Positions 34,605-42,621 of a DNA stretch of 64,000 nucleotides are shown here, piece by piece. The DNA lies in assembly GCF_019798055.1 (NCBI RefSeq), contig NZ_JAHOPH010000010.1, positions 62,001-126,000 on the forward strand, in the 5' to 3' direction. The number at the start of each line of letters is the position of its first letter. The first letter of the stretch is position 1. The DNA is from Salsipaludibacter albus (GTDB lineage Bacteria > Actinomycetota > Nitriliruptoria > Nitriliruptorales > Nitriliruptoraceae). The notes below the pieces were generated by a model that saw only the letters and a list, made by a program, of their open reading frames with translations, was not told the origin of the DNA and ran no database searches. The translations under genes were made by a program, and so were the position numbers.

Positions 34605-35767
34605 CCGAGCACGATCTCGGTCCAGCGCTGCACCAGCTCCTCGCGCCGGTCGTCGATGGTGGCCGGGTCCATCGTGATCGGGTCGTCGGGGACCGCGCTG
34701 TACTCGACGAACTCGGGAGGCAGTTCGACGTCGGTCCGCGCCGGGAACACGAACATCTGCAGGGGGATGTCGGCCTGGAACTCGGGCTGGACCATGAAGT
34801 CGACCAGGGCCCGTGCCCCGGCCTCGTTGTCGGTGCCGGCCAGCACGCCGGCAAACTCGACCTGCTGGAAGCACGACGCCGTGATCACCCCGGTCGGGGC
34901 CTCGTCCAGCTCCTCCTCGGCGAAGATCACCTCGGCCGGTGGGCTGGAGGCGTACGACACGACAAGCGGCCGGTCGCCCTCGGAGCCCGCCGCACCGGAG
35001 AACACGCCGTAGTAGGCGTCCTCCCAGCCCGCGCTGACCGCGACGTCGTTGGCGACCAGGTCCTCCCAGTACTGCTCCCAGCCGTCCTCGCCGAACGTGC
35101 TGTAGGTGGCCAGCAGGAAGGCCAGGCCCGGCGACGACGTCGCAGGGTTCTCCACGACCAGCTGGCCGGCGTAGTCCGGCTCGGTGAGGTCGTCGAGCGT
35201 GCTCGGCGGCTCGCCGTCGGTGTAGGCCGACACGTCGTAGTTGAGGCAGACGTCGCCACGGTCGATCGGGGTCACCCGCCACTGGTCGTCCAGCACCAGG
35301 GCGGGGTCCAGCGCGTCGGCCTCGGCCGGCTCGTGCGGGACGAACACCTCGGCGTCGAGGGCACGCGACAGCAGGGTGTTGTCGACCCCGAACAGGACGT
35401 CGCCCTGGGGGTTGCCGGCGGTGAGCACGGCCGCGTTGACCGTCGCGCCCGCGTCGCCCGAGCGCAGGACCTCGACCTCGTAGCCGGTCTGGTCGGTGAA
35501 GGCCGCGAGCACGTCGTCGCTGATCGCGAACGAGTCGTGGGTCACCAGCTGCACGGCCGGGTCCTGCGGCGTCGTCGGCGCGTCGGAGGGGTCGGTCGAC
35601 GCGGTGGCTGCCTCGGTGGCGCCGGAGGGCTCGGGAGGCGCATCCGGGTCGTCGGCGGCCTCACCGGCGCAGGCGCTGGCGAGGAGCGCGACGGCGGCGG
35701 CGACGGCCGCGAGTCGGAGGCCGCGTCCGCGGGTGGGGCGTCGATGGCGGGGGAGGGACTGGTCCAT
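34601..35767 (-). CDS. thiB: thiamine ABC transporter substrate-binding lipoprotein
   Basis: 388 aa from the ATG at 35767. Lipobox LASAC with Cys33, an Ala/Pro/Ser/Thr linker, then a periplasmic-binding-protein type II fold with the ThiB/iron-binding-protein pattern (VQLVTHDSFAISDDVLAAFTDQTGYEV, GDVCLNYD). It delivers the ligand to the fused permease. Its 3' end is within 50 bp of thiP. Thiamine is inferred from context. It follows thiN by 60 bp. Confidence 0.9.
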   Translation of the reverse strand: MDQSLPRHRRPTRGRGLRLAAVAAAVALLASACAGEAADDPDAPPEPSGATEAATASTDPSDAPTTPQDPAVQLVTHDSFAISDDVLAAFTDQTGYEVEVLRSGDAGATVNAAVLTAGNPQGDVLFGVDNTLLSRALDAEVFVPHEPAEADALDPALVLDDQWRVTPIDRGDVCLNYDVSAYTDGEPPSTLDDLTEPDYAGQLVVENPATSSPGLAFLLATYSTFGEDGWEQYWEDLVANDVAVSAGWEDAYYGVFSGAAGSEGDRPLVVSYASSPPAEVIFAEEELDEAPTGVITASCFQQVEFAGVLAGTDNEAGARALVDFMVQPEFQADIPLQMFVFPARTDVELPPEFVEYSAVPDDPITMDPATIDDRREELVQRWTEIVLG

Positions 35768-35827
35768 GGTGTGGGTCCTGGTGGGTGTCGGGCGGACCGC
35801 CGGCGGGGACACCGGCGTCGCGTCGAC

Positions 35828-36484
35828 TCAGCGCCCGGGTTGGACGGCCAGCAGCGTGCCGGCCTCGATGGTGACCCGGGCCTCCGGAGCGACGAGCTCG
35901 TTGGACACCCCACGACTGGAACCCGGGACGAGCGACTCGTCCGACAGCTGGTACAGCAGGCCGGTGGTCGCGATGCCGTCCACCCGGCCGAAGACCGGCA
36001 GCAGCGTGACCACGTCACCGACCGAGCCACGCAGCTCGCGCGCGTCGGTGATGACCGACACGACCGCCTGCGTGGTCACGACCGTGACCCGGGCGTGCCG
36101 CGCGGCACGGGCCGCCACGAGCACGTTGGCAAGCTGGTGGTCGAACCGGTCACCGCCCCCGTCGCACACCACGATGTGGCGCGCGCCCCCCGCCAACGCC
36201 AGGTCCAGCGCGAGGTCGAGGTCGGTTGCGTCCTTGTCGGTGCTGTGGCGGCGGACGTCGATGCCCGCTGCGACCGCCCGGGAGACCTGCTCCGGGTCGA
36301 CCGAGTCGAGGTCACCGACGAGCACGTCGACGTCGAGGTCGAGCCGATCCGCGAGCGCCAGGCCCTGGTCGGCAGCGATGACACGGACGTCGTCCGCGGA
36401 GTCGGGGAGGTGCGCGGCGAACCGCGCGAGCGCCAACACGGTGGTCACGTCGCCACCGGCGGTGATCACCGCGGTCGACACCAT
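35828..36484 (-). CDS. thiN: thiamine diphosphokinase
   Basis: 218 aa. Makes TPP from imported thiamine and ATP. Signature blocks IAADQGLALADRL, VGDLDSVDPEQV and STDKDATDLDLALDLAL are those of the TPK family, with the dyad HQLANVLVAARAA after. The ATG at 36484 lies directly behind the TPP riboswitch, the start of the operon thiN-thiB-thiP-thiQ-like. This organisation means salvage of thiamine from outside, controlled by intracellular TPP. Conserved length for the family. Confidence 0.93.
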   Translation of the reverse strand: MVSTAVITAGGDVTTVLALARFAAHLPDSADDVRVIAADQGLALADRLDLDVDVLVGDLDSVDPEQVSRAVAAGIDVRRHSTDKDATDLDLALDLALAGGARHIVVCDGGGDRFDHQLANVLVAARAARHARVTVVTTQAVVSVITDARELRGSVGDVVTLLPVFGRVDGIATTGLLYQLSDESLVPGSSRGVSNELVAPEARVTIEAGTLLAVQPGR

Positions 36485-36489
36485 GACTC

Positions 36490-36599
36490 GCCCCTTCCTC
36501 CGCTGGCATTGTCCAGCTCAGGTTCCACGGGTCGGTGGCGCCGCCACGTTCTGGCAAGCCACCCTCTCAGCCCGGTCCTGCCCGAGCTCCCCGGGGGTG
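36490..36599 (-). promoter_or_regulatory. TPP riboswitch (THI element)
   Basis: On the minus strand the sequence reads GGGGAGC, then GGGCTGAGAGGGTGG, then ACCCGTGGAACCTGAGC, then CTGGACAATGCCAGCG and GGAGGAAGGGG. These are the conserved helices of the TPP aptamer (CTGAGA, ACCTGA and the AATgCCAGCG loop) in correct order and spacing. The GGAGGAAGGGG stretch is both the 3' side of the element and the RBS of thiN, so TPP would probably block ribosome entry. Confidence 0.95.
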
Positions 36600-36625
36600 C
36601 ACACGCCTCGAGGACGTGCAGGACG

Positions 36626-36631
36626 AGCCTA
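36626..36631 (-). promoter_or_regulatory. candidate -10 element of the thi operon
   Basis: TAGGCT on the minus strand, about 30 bp upstream of the riboswitch aptamer. Actinobacterial -10 boxes often read TAGgCT. No convincing -35. Confidence 0.35.
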
Positions 36632-36678
36632 ACGACTCGCTCGACCGACCCGCCACGGCCGATGTCGGCACGCGGGCC

Positions 36679-37629
36679 CTACAGCCAGCCGTGCCGTGAT
36701 GCCTGCACGCCCAGCTGGAACCTCGTCTGGGCGCCGAGCAGTTCCTGCAGCTGGCTGATCCGCCGACGCACGGTCCGCTCGGACACCTCCAGGTCCCGGG
36801 CGATGGCCTTGTCGGTCAGCCCGGCGGCGAGGTTGGTCAGCAGCCGTCGGGTCTCGGTGGACTCCTTGTCGATGTGGGCCGCGGTGGTCGAGCCCGACAC
36901 CGGCACGGCCAGACGCCAGAAGGCCTCGAAGACGCCCACCATCGTGTCCAGGAAGTCCGAGGCGTGGATGATCACGCCGTCGGCGAGGCGGCTGGAGGCC
37001 ACCCGCACCACGACCAGGGCGAACAGGTCGTCGGAGATCAGGAGGTTCATCGGCACCCCGGGGAAGACGCGGGCCTGCTCGCCGTGGAGGATGCAGTCCT
37101 GGACCATGGCCAGGGCCCCGGGGTTGCGCAGGACCTCGGCGCCGTAGATGGACCGCACCGTGGTGCCTCGATCGAGGGTCTCGAACAGCCCTTCTGCGAT
37201 GCGGAGCCGCTCGGTGCTGGAGCCGATCGACAGGGCCCGGACCTGGTCGCGCGAGTCGGCCAGCACCCGGGCCTGGATGCGTCGTGCCGCCTCCATCGTC
37301 GGGACGATCTCGAGGTAGTCCGCCCGTCCCTGGTGCAGCGACCACAGTTGCCCGAGCTGCTCGGCGGCCGTGCGGGCCAGGTCCGCCTCCCGTGCGCGGG
37401 CTCGGGCATACCGCTCCAGCGGCGTGCGCGGGGTGACCGCGACCATGCGTCCATCGACCCACACGAGCAGGCCGAGTGACTCGAGGTCCTCCACCGCGGT
37501 CTTGACCTCGTCGGCCGAAATGTCGAGATCGCTTGCCAACCGGCCCTCCGACGTGGCACGGTGGGCCATCAGGTGCGAGTAGACCCGGGTCGCGGGACCC
37601 GATGCACCGAGTTCGTGGAGCGGATCCAA
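36679..37629 (-). CDS. TrmB/LuxR-like transcriptional regulator
   Basis: 316 aa. Residues about 10-75 form an N-terminal winged helix like TrmB (VYSHLMAHRATSEGRLASDLDISADEVKTAVEDLESLGLLV). A coiled stretch and sensor domain of about 170 residues follow (VLADSRDQVRALSIGSSTERL, VFPGVPMNLLISDDLFALVV). The C-terminal 60 residues hold a LuxR-type HTH: RLLTNLAAGLTDKAIARDLEVSERTVRRRISQLQELLG. This architecture occurs in actinobacteria beside genes for small secreted peptides. Here the 65-aa peptide gene diverges, 244 bp between starts, with palindromes and direct repeats in between. It probably regulates that gene, with a ligand unknown. Confidence 0.85.
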   Translation of the reverse strand: MDPLHELGASGPATRVYSHLMAHRATSEGRLASDLDISADEVKTAVEDLESLGLLVWVDGRMVAVTPRTPLERYARARAREADLARTAAEQLGQLWSLHQGRADYLEIVPTMEAARRIQARVLADSRDQVRALSIGSSTERLRIAEGLFETLDRGTTVRSIYGAEVLRNPGALAMVQDCILHGEQARVFPGVPMNLLISDDLFALVVVRVASSRLADGVIIHASDFLDTMVGVFEAFWRLAVPVSGSTTAAHIDKESTETRRLLTNLAAGLTDKAIARDLEVSERTVRRRISQLQELLGAQTRFQLGVQASRHGWL

Positions 37630-37656
37630 CGTCGACGCCTTTCCGGGCTTGGGGGG

Positions 37657-37669
37657 CGGCCAATGGCCG
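37657..37669. promoter_or_regulatory. palindrome near the regulator start
   Basis: CGGCCAATGGCCG is a perfect 6+1+6 palindrome 28 bp before the regulator start. Candidate autoregulatory operator. Confidence 0.35.
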
Positions 37670-37694
37670 TCGTGGCAGGGGTACGTCGCGCTGT

Positions 37695-37724
37695 CCGGAA
37701 CCGGCCACGCCGGAAGCGGCCACC
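37695..37724. promoter_or_regulatory. tandem 15-bp direct repeats in the regulator-peptide spacer
   Basis: CCGGAACCGGCCACG and CCGGAAGCGGCCACC stand head to tail with 13 of 15 bases identical. A related TTCCGGCCGACC lies nearby at 37738. Such a pair suits a LuxR-type dimer or tandem binding between the divergent genes. Confidence 0.45.
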
Positions 37725-37873
37725 AATCCGTCTCGCGTTCCGGCCGACCGTCACCATAAAGTCTCTGGAAGACGGATTCGGCCCATCCCCCCGCAGCCGG
37801 TGAGGTCCTGGGGAGACACTATCCCATGGACGCCCGTCCACGACTGCCAACCACAGGGAAGGACAGGACTCAC

Positions 37874-38071
37874 ATGAAGCGGAAACTCGCCGCTCTCCTC
37901 TCCGCGGCAACGCTCGTCGGCTGCTCGGTGATCGCGACGACCGCCACGGCTGCGGAGGACAAGGCTCCCGAACAGGGCGCCACCGCCATCTTCGACATCG
38001 GCAACCAGAAGTCGGATGTCCTCGACATGGACCTGGTTCTCGGGTTCATGGGGATCTTCGACATCGGCTGA
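37874..38071 (+). CDS. 65-aa secreted peptide with duplicated IFDIG
   Basis: Short gene, ATG 37874. The N-terminus MKRK plus LAALLSAATL and VGCS is a signal peptide; the lipobox-like LVGC at Cys17 could make it a lipoprotein, or signal peptidase I could cut after TATAA near residue 27. The rest is acidic then hydrophobic. The pentapeptide IFDIG occurs at 39-43 and again as the last five residues 61-65, encoded by an identical 15-base stretch at both places. I know no family for it. It diverges from the TrmB/LuxR-like regulator gene and is followed by three hairpins including a clear terminator. I infer a signal peptide or modified-peptide precursor. Confidence 0.72.
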   Translation: MKRKLAALLSAATLVGCSVIATTATAAEDKAPEQGATAIFDIGNQKSDVLDMDLVLGFMGIFDIG

Positions 38072-38081
38072 TCAACAACGT

Positions 38082-38117
38082 GCTGTCGGCCGCGCACCCC
38101 CCCGCTCGGCCGGCAGC
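38082..38117 (+). other. first hairpin after the peptide gene
   Basis: GCTGTCGGCCG against CGGCCGGCAGC forms an imperfect 11-bp stem with one mismatch and a C-rich loop. Role unknown; perhaps 3' mRNA protection. Confidence 0.5.
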
Positions 38118-38147
38118 AGGTCCGGCGTCCCCGCGCCAAGGACCAGC

Positions 38148-38171
38148 AGGGTGCCACCCCCCCGGCACCCT
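38148..38171 (+). other. second hairpin after the peptide gene
   Basis: AGGGTGCC with GGCACCCT, an 8-bp stem around a C-rich 8-base loop, immediately before the terminator. Confidence 0.55.
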
Positions 38172-38173
38172 CC

Positions 38174-38208
38174 AACGGGGCGGGCCTCTGGCCCGCCCCG
38201 TTTCTCTG
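38174..38208 (+). terminator. rho-independent terminator of the peptide gene
   Basis: A perfect 13-bp stem AACGGGGCGGGCC and GGCCCGCCCCGTT with loop TCT, followed by the pyrimidine run TCTCT. It may also serve the convergent malic enzyme gene. Confidence 0.9.
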
Positions 38209-38256
38209 TGCTGCCCGGCTGATCTCTCGACCCCCCGGCCGGGCTCCCACCCGTCG

Positions 38257-39699
38257 TCAGACCAGGTCGTCGGCCTCCTCGAGGTCGAACGATGGTGCGG
38301 GAGCGGCGTCCTCGCCACGCTCCACGACGTCGCGGATGGCCGCGGCCACCGCGGGGACGACGTCGGTGTTGAACACGCTGGGGATGATGTGGAACGGGTG
38401 GAGCTCGTCGGCGTGGACCGTGTCGGCGATCGCCAGCGCGGCAGCCACCTTCATCTCCTCGGTGATGGCACGGGCCCGGGCATCGAGGGCACCGCGGAAC
38501 ACCCCCGGGAACGCCAGCACGTTGTTGATCTGGTTGGGGTAGTCGCTGCGCCCGGTGGCCACGACGGCGGCGTGGTCACGGGCCAGGATCGGGTCGACCT
38601 CCGGCTCGGGGTTGGCCAGGGCGAAGACGATCGCGTCGTCGGCCATGCGGGACAGCTCGCCGGCGTCGAACAGGCTGGGGCCCGACACCCCGATGAAGAC
38701 GTCGGCGCCCTCCAGGGAGTCGACCACCGAGCCGGTGACACGCCCCACGTTGGTCGTCTCGGCGATCCACTGCTTGCCGCTGTCGGGCTGGTCACTGTCG
38801 CGCTCGATGATGCCGTGACGGTCGACCACCCGGACGTCGCCGATGCCCTGGGCGACGAGCAGCTTCGCGATCGCCACACCGGCGGCGCCGGCGCCGACCA
38901 TCGTGGCGGTGATGTCGCCGATGTCCTTGCCGACCAGCCGCAGCGCGTTGGTCAGCGCGGCCAGGACGACGATGGCGGTGCCGTGCTGGTCGTCGTGGAA
39001 GACGGGGATGTCCAGTTCGTCCCGGAGCCGCTCCTCGATCTCGAAGCAGCGGGGGGCGGCGATGTCCTCCAGGTTGATGCCGCCGTAGACCGGCGCCATC
39101 GCCTTGACGATGGCGATGATCTCCTCGGTGTCGGTCGTGTCCAGCGCGACCGGCCAGGCATCCACGTCGGCGAACTGCTTGAACAGCACCGCCTTGCCCT
39201 CCATGACCGGCAGGGAGGCCACGGGTCCGATGTCGCCCAGGCCGAGCACCGCCGTGCCGTCGGTGACGATCGCCACCGTGTTGCCCTTGATGGTCAGGGA
39301 CCGGGCGTCCTGGGGCTTGTCGACCAGGGCGAGGCAGACCCGTGCCACGCCGGGGGTGTAGGCCATCGACAGGTCGTCGCGGGTCTTGAGCGGCACGCGT
39401 GAGCGCACCGCGAGCTTGCCACGCAGGTGGCTCAGGAAGGTGCGGTCCGAGACGCGGTGGACGTGCACGCCCTCGAGCTCCTCGACGGCCTCGGCCAGCC
39501 GGGACGAGTGATCGCTGTCACGGGCGTTGGCGGTGACGTCGACGGTCACTCGCTGGTCGCGGGTGGACACGAAGTCGACCGCCGTCACGCTGGCCCCGTG
39601 GTCGCCGACGACGGTCGTGACGCGCCCGATCGCGCGCTGGTCCTCGGGGTCGAGGTACAGCCGCATGGTGATCGCGTAGGACGCGCTGGTGGTCGGCAC
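38257..39699 (-). CDS. NAD-dependent malic enzyme with N-terminal ACT domain
   Basis: 480 aa. Residues 1 to about 85 are an ACT regulatory domain ([24 protein letters not shown]), joined to the malic enzyme N and NAD domains: [51 protein letters not shown] and [17 protein letters not shown]. It decarboxylates malate to pyruvate with NAD(P). The ACT module usually binds an amino-acid effector. The ATG at 39699 has the expected N-terminus. It is downstream of the second importer on the same strand, but a hairpin spacer of 165 bp separates them. Confidence 0.94.
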   Translation of the reverse strand: MPTTSASYAITMRLYLDPEDQRAIGRVTTVVGDHGASVTAVDFVSTRDQRVTVDVTANARDSDHSSRLAEAVEELEGVHVHRVSDRTFLSHLRGKLAVRSRVPLKTRDDLSMAYTPGVARVCLALVDKPQDARSLTIKGNTVAIVTDGTAVLGLGDIGPVASLPVMEGKAVLFKQFADVDAWPVALDTTDTEEIIAIVKAMAPVYGGINLEDIAAPRCFEIEERLRDELDIPVFHDDQHGTAIVVLAALTNALRLVGKDIGDITATMVGAGAAGVAIAKLLVAQGIGDVRVVDRHGIIERDSDQPDSGKQWIAETTNVGRVTGSVVDSLEGADVFIGVSGPSLFDAGELSRMADDAIVFALANPEPEVDPILARDHAAVVATGRSDYPNQINNVLAFPGVFRGALDARARAITEEMKVAAALAIADTVHADELHPFHIIPSVFNTDVVPAVAAAIRDVVERGEDAAPAPSFDLEEADDLV

Positions 39700-39782
39700 G
39701 GTGGGACGCTCCGGGGAGGGGACGGATCGGTCCCCGACCGTACTCCGCCCCCCGCCACACCTCCCCGTCTCCGCGACCCAGA

Positions 39783-39849
39783 TCCACGTCGAGTTCCACG
39801 TCGAGTGTGCGGATCGCGGCCGCCCGTGGCCCCGATGCGCACACTCGAC
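39783..39849. repeat. tandem 12-mer plus long inverted repeat
   Basis: TCCACGTCGAGT is present twice head to tail (39783-39794, 39795-39806). From 39800 to 39849 a nearly complete stem forms: GTCGAGTGTGCG pairs with CGCACACTCGAC (12 bp), continued by ATCG and GGCC pairs with single mismatches. It is between the binding protein gene and malic enzyme gene, so it may end the importer transcript. The arm GTCGAGTGTGCGGATCG resembles the repeats at 57702-57824 read in reverse. Confidence 0.75.
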
Positions 39850-39864
39850 GCGTGCCGTGCGTGC

Positions 39865-40932
39865 TCAGTCCCCGAGGAAGTCCGTGGTGAACGCGTCGTC
39901 GACGTCGATGGGGGCGGAGATGGCGTCCTCGGCGACCAGGAGGTCGTGGAGGTCCTGCCACTGCTCGGCGGTCTGCCAGCCCAGGCCGTGCTCGTCGGTC
40001 ATCGGCGAGGTGGCGTCGGCGAGCTCGGTGTCGAGCATGGCGCGCTGGTGGTCCCGGTCGGCCTCGGGGCCGGTCCACTCCAGCACGATGTCGACGGCCT
40101 GGTCAGGGTGACTGGCGGCCCAGGCGATGCCCTCCATGGCCGCATCGACGAAGTCGTCGAGCAGGTCGGGGTCGTCGGCGACCGTGTCCGCCGTGGCGAC
40201 GTAGGTCAGCCCGAGGGTCGGCACCCCGAAGTCGGCCGCGTCCCACAGGTTGAGTTCGTATCCCCACGAGGCGAGCGTGTCCGGCTCGTTGGACTTGTAG
40301 ATCGGGTAGACGTCGACCTGGCCCTCGGTCAGCACCCGGGGGTCGAAGCCGACGTTGACCAGCTCGACCTCGTCGCGGTCCAGCCCGACGGCGTCCATGA
40401 TCGCGAAGACGTCGGGGGCGGGCGTGCCCTTGAACCCGACGGTGTGCCCGGCCCAGTCCTGCGGGGTCTCGATGCCGGAGTCGGCCAGGGACACGTAGGC
40501 CTGCTGGCCGACCTGGCCGAGCAGGGCGAGGCTGACCAGCGGCAGGCCCGGGTCGGCACGGCGTTCCAGCAGCACGGCGGCGTCCTGGGTCGTGACCTGC
40601 ACGGTGTCGTTGGACAGCAGTTGGAGGTGCTCGCCCCCGCCCCCCGAGTGGGTGATCTCGACGTCCAGCCCGCGGTCGGCGAAGAACCCCTGCGCGTCGG
40701 CGACGTAGACCCCGACGAACGGCAGGTTGGCCTGTGGCGAGAACCCGGCCATGAAGGTCATGGACCGCATCTCGTCGACGGGGTCCTCGCCGGTCGCTCC
40801 ACCTGCCGGGGAGGAGGTCACGGTCGGCGAGGTGGGCTCGGTCGTCGGCGTGGCCGCGGGGGTCGAGGAGCAGGCGGCCACCAGGGCCACCAGGCCGACC
40901 GCGACGAACAGGCGGCGCAGGGAGGTGTGCAC
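39865..40932 (-). CDS. NMT1/THI5-like substrate-binding lipoprotein
   Basis: 355 aa from GTG 40932 (GTG 40956 would add 8 residues). Lipobox LVAAC with Cys21, then the NMT1/THI5 fold (FMAGFSPQANLPFVGVYVADAQGFFADRGLDVEI, DAAVLLERRADPGLPLVSLALLG). Such proteins bind pyrimidine precursors of thiamine, or riboflavin or other ring compounds. It belongs to an importer with permease and ATPase upstream; all are read leftward behind an IclR-PNPOx regulator. There is no TPP riboswitch upstream here, so the ligand remains open. Confidence 0.88.
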   Translation of the reverse strand: MHTSLRRLFVAVGLVALVAACSSTPAATPTTEPTSPTVTSSPAGGATGEDPVDEMRSMTFMAGFSPQANLPFVGVYVADAQGFFADRGLDVEITHSGGGGEHLQLLSNDTVQVTTQDAAVLLERRADPGLPLVSLALLGQVGQQAYVSLADSGIETPQDWAGHTVGFKGTPAPDVFAIMDAVGLDRDEVELVNVGFDPRVLTEGQVDVYPIYKSNEPDTLASWGYELNLWDAADFGVPTLGLTYVATADTVADDPDLLDDFVDAAMEGIAWAASHPDQAVDIVLEWTGPEADRDHQRAMLDTELADATSPMTDEHGLGWQTAEQWQDLHDLLVAEDAISAPIDVDDAFTTDFLGD

Positions 40933-40960
40933 GTGGATGGCGGTTCCTCGGGTCACGGCG

Positions 40961-41788
40961 TCAGGCCCGTCGCCAGGCCAGCGCACGTCGTTCCAGGCGG
41001 GTGACGAGGTGGTAGACCAGCGCGGACAACGCGGTCAGCACCAGCACGGCCGCGAACAGCGCGGGCATGCGAAGGTTGGTGTAGGCCAGCCACATCGAGC
41101 GGCCCAGCCCCGACGAGGCGCCCATCCACTCGGCCACGACCGCGCCGATCATCGCCAGTGGCGCCGACACCTTCAGGGCGGCGAACAGGTAGGGCCACGA
41201 GGTGGGCCAGCGCGCGTGGCGGAACACCGTGACCGGGTCGGCGTCGACCGAGGCGAACCAGTCCTCGATCGCCGGGTCGAGCGACCGGAACCCCTCCAGG
41301 GCGTTGACCAGCATCGGGAAGAACGTCAGCAGGGCGGTGACCAGGACCTTCGGGGCGTGGCCGAACCCCAGCCAGATGGTCAGGATCGGGGCCACGGCGA
41401 TGATCGGGGTCGACTTCGCGAGCAGGGCCATCGACAGCACCGCCTGCTCGAGGTTGCGGAAGAACGTGATCACCACGGCCAGTGCGAGCCCGACCGCCGT
41501 GCCGAGCACCAGTCCGGCCGCGGCCTCGCCCAGGGTCACCAGCGCCGCCGGGGCCAGGCTCGACGCGCCGTCGACGAGCGCGCGGACCACGGCCGTCGGC
41601 GCCGGGACGATCCACTCGGGCGTGCCGGTCAGCCGGACCCCGAGCTCCCAGGCCACGGCGGCGCCAACCAGCAGCAGGACACCGGCGACCGGCGTGACCC
41701 GCGACCTCGTCGCGGCAGCCGGCGACGGGTCCGCCGTCGGCGATCCCGTCGTGTCGGCTCGCGTGTCGGGGACGTCGAGCAGGCTCAT
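40961..41788 (-). CDS. ABC transporter permease, NMT1-type importer
   Basis: 275 aa. About six membrane helices and the cytoplasmic EAA loop (ALEGFRSLDPAIEDWFASVDA, with FRHARWPTSWPYLFAALK). This matches the SsuC/TauC/ThiX permease family. Its start overlaps the end of the ATPase gene by four bases, so the parts are translationally coupled. Confidence 0.92.
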   Translation of the reverse strand: MSLLDVPDTRADTTGSPTADPSPAAATRSRVTPVAGVLLLVGAAVAWELGVRLTGTPEWIVPAPTAVVRALVDGASSLAPAALVTLGEAAAGLVLGTAVGLALAVVITFFRNLEQAVLSMALLAKSTPIIAVAPILTIWLGFGHAPKVLVTALLTFFPMLVNALEGFRSLDPAIEDWFASVDADPVTVFRHARWPTSWPYLFAALKVSAPLAMIGAVVAEWMGASSGLGRSMWLAYTNLRMPALFAAVLVLTALSALVYHLVTRLERRALAWRRA

Positions 41789-42621
41789 GCCCGCGCCCCC
41801 GGTCCGGCGCCGGCGACCCGGCGTGGAGCGAGGTCGGACGTCGCCACCGTCACCTCGTCGACCGACCCCAACAGGTGCCGCGCCTCGCGCACCAGGTCCT
41901 GGACGGCCGGCGCCGTGACGTCGCGGGGGCGTGGCAGGTCCACCTCCAGGTCACCCACCACCGTGCCGGGGCGGGGGCCGAGCACGACGACCCGGTCGGC
42001 CAGCGACACCGCCTCGGTGAGGTGGTGCGTGACCCACACGACCGTGGGACGCAACCGCTCCCAGATCCCCAGCAGGTCCGCGGCCAGGCCCTCGCGGGTC
42101 AACTCGTCGAGGGCGGCGAGCGGCTCGTCCATCAACCACAGTGGCGCGTCCTGGGCCAGCATCCGTGCCAGGGCGGCCCGCTGCTGCATCCCGCCCGACA
42201 GCTGCCCGGGCAGGGCGTCGGCGAAGTCACCCAGCGACACCAGGTCGAGCAGTGGATCCAGGTCCGGCGCCGACCGGGGGGTGGCCACGATCTCGCGGGC
42301 CAGCGCCACGTTGTCGCGCACCGTGGCCCACGGCAGCAACGCCGGTCGCTGCGCGAGCCAGCCGACCTGCTTGGCCCGCCGCACCTCGGCGGGGTCGTGG
42401 TCCCCGATCGCGATCCGGCCACGGGTCGGTCGGTCGAGCCCGGCCACCAGCCGCAGCAGGGTGGACTTGCCACAGCCGGACGGGCCCACCACGGCCACGA
42501 ACGATCCGGCCGCCACGTCCAGGTCGATCCCGTCCAGGGCGACGACCCGGCCGTGGTCGTGGCCGACTCCCCGCAGGGTCAGCGGCGGGGGGGCGGTGGT
42601 CGGGGGCGCGGGGTGGCTCAT
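41785..42621 (-). CDS. ABC transporter ATPase, NMT1-type importer
   Basis: 278 aa. Walker A GPSGCGKS (46-53), Q-loop WLAQRPALLPW, signature LSGGMQQR (141-148) and Walker B LWLMDEPLAALDE. Of the SsuB/TauB/ThiZ kind. The ATG at 42621 overlaps the end of the IclR-type gene (ATGA) and the stop overlaps the permease start. Confidence 0.93.
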   Translation of the reverse strand: MSHPAPPTTAPPPLTLRGVGHDHGRVVALDGIDLDVAAGSFVAVVGPSGCGKSTLLRLVAGLDRPTRGRIAIGDHDPAEVRRAKQVGWLAQRPALLPWATVRDNVALAREIVATPRSAPDLDPLLDLVSLGDFADALPGQLSGGMQQRAALARMLAQDAPLWLMDEPLAALDELTREGLAADLLGIWERLRPTVVWVTHHLTEAVSLADRVVVLGPRPGTVVGDLEVDLPRPRDVTAPAVQDLVREARHLLGSVDEVTVATSDLAPRRVAGAGPGARA

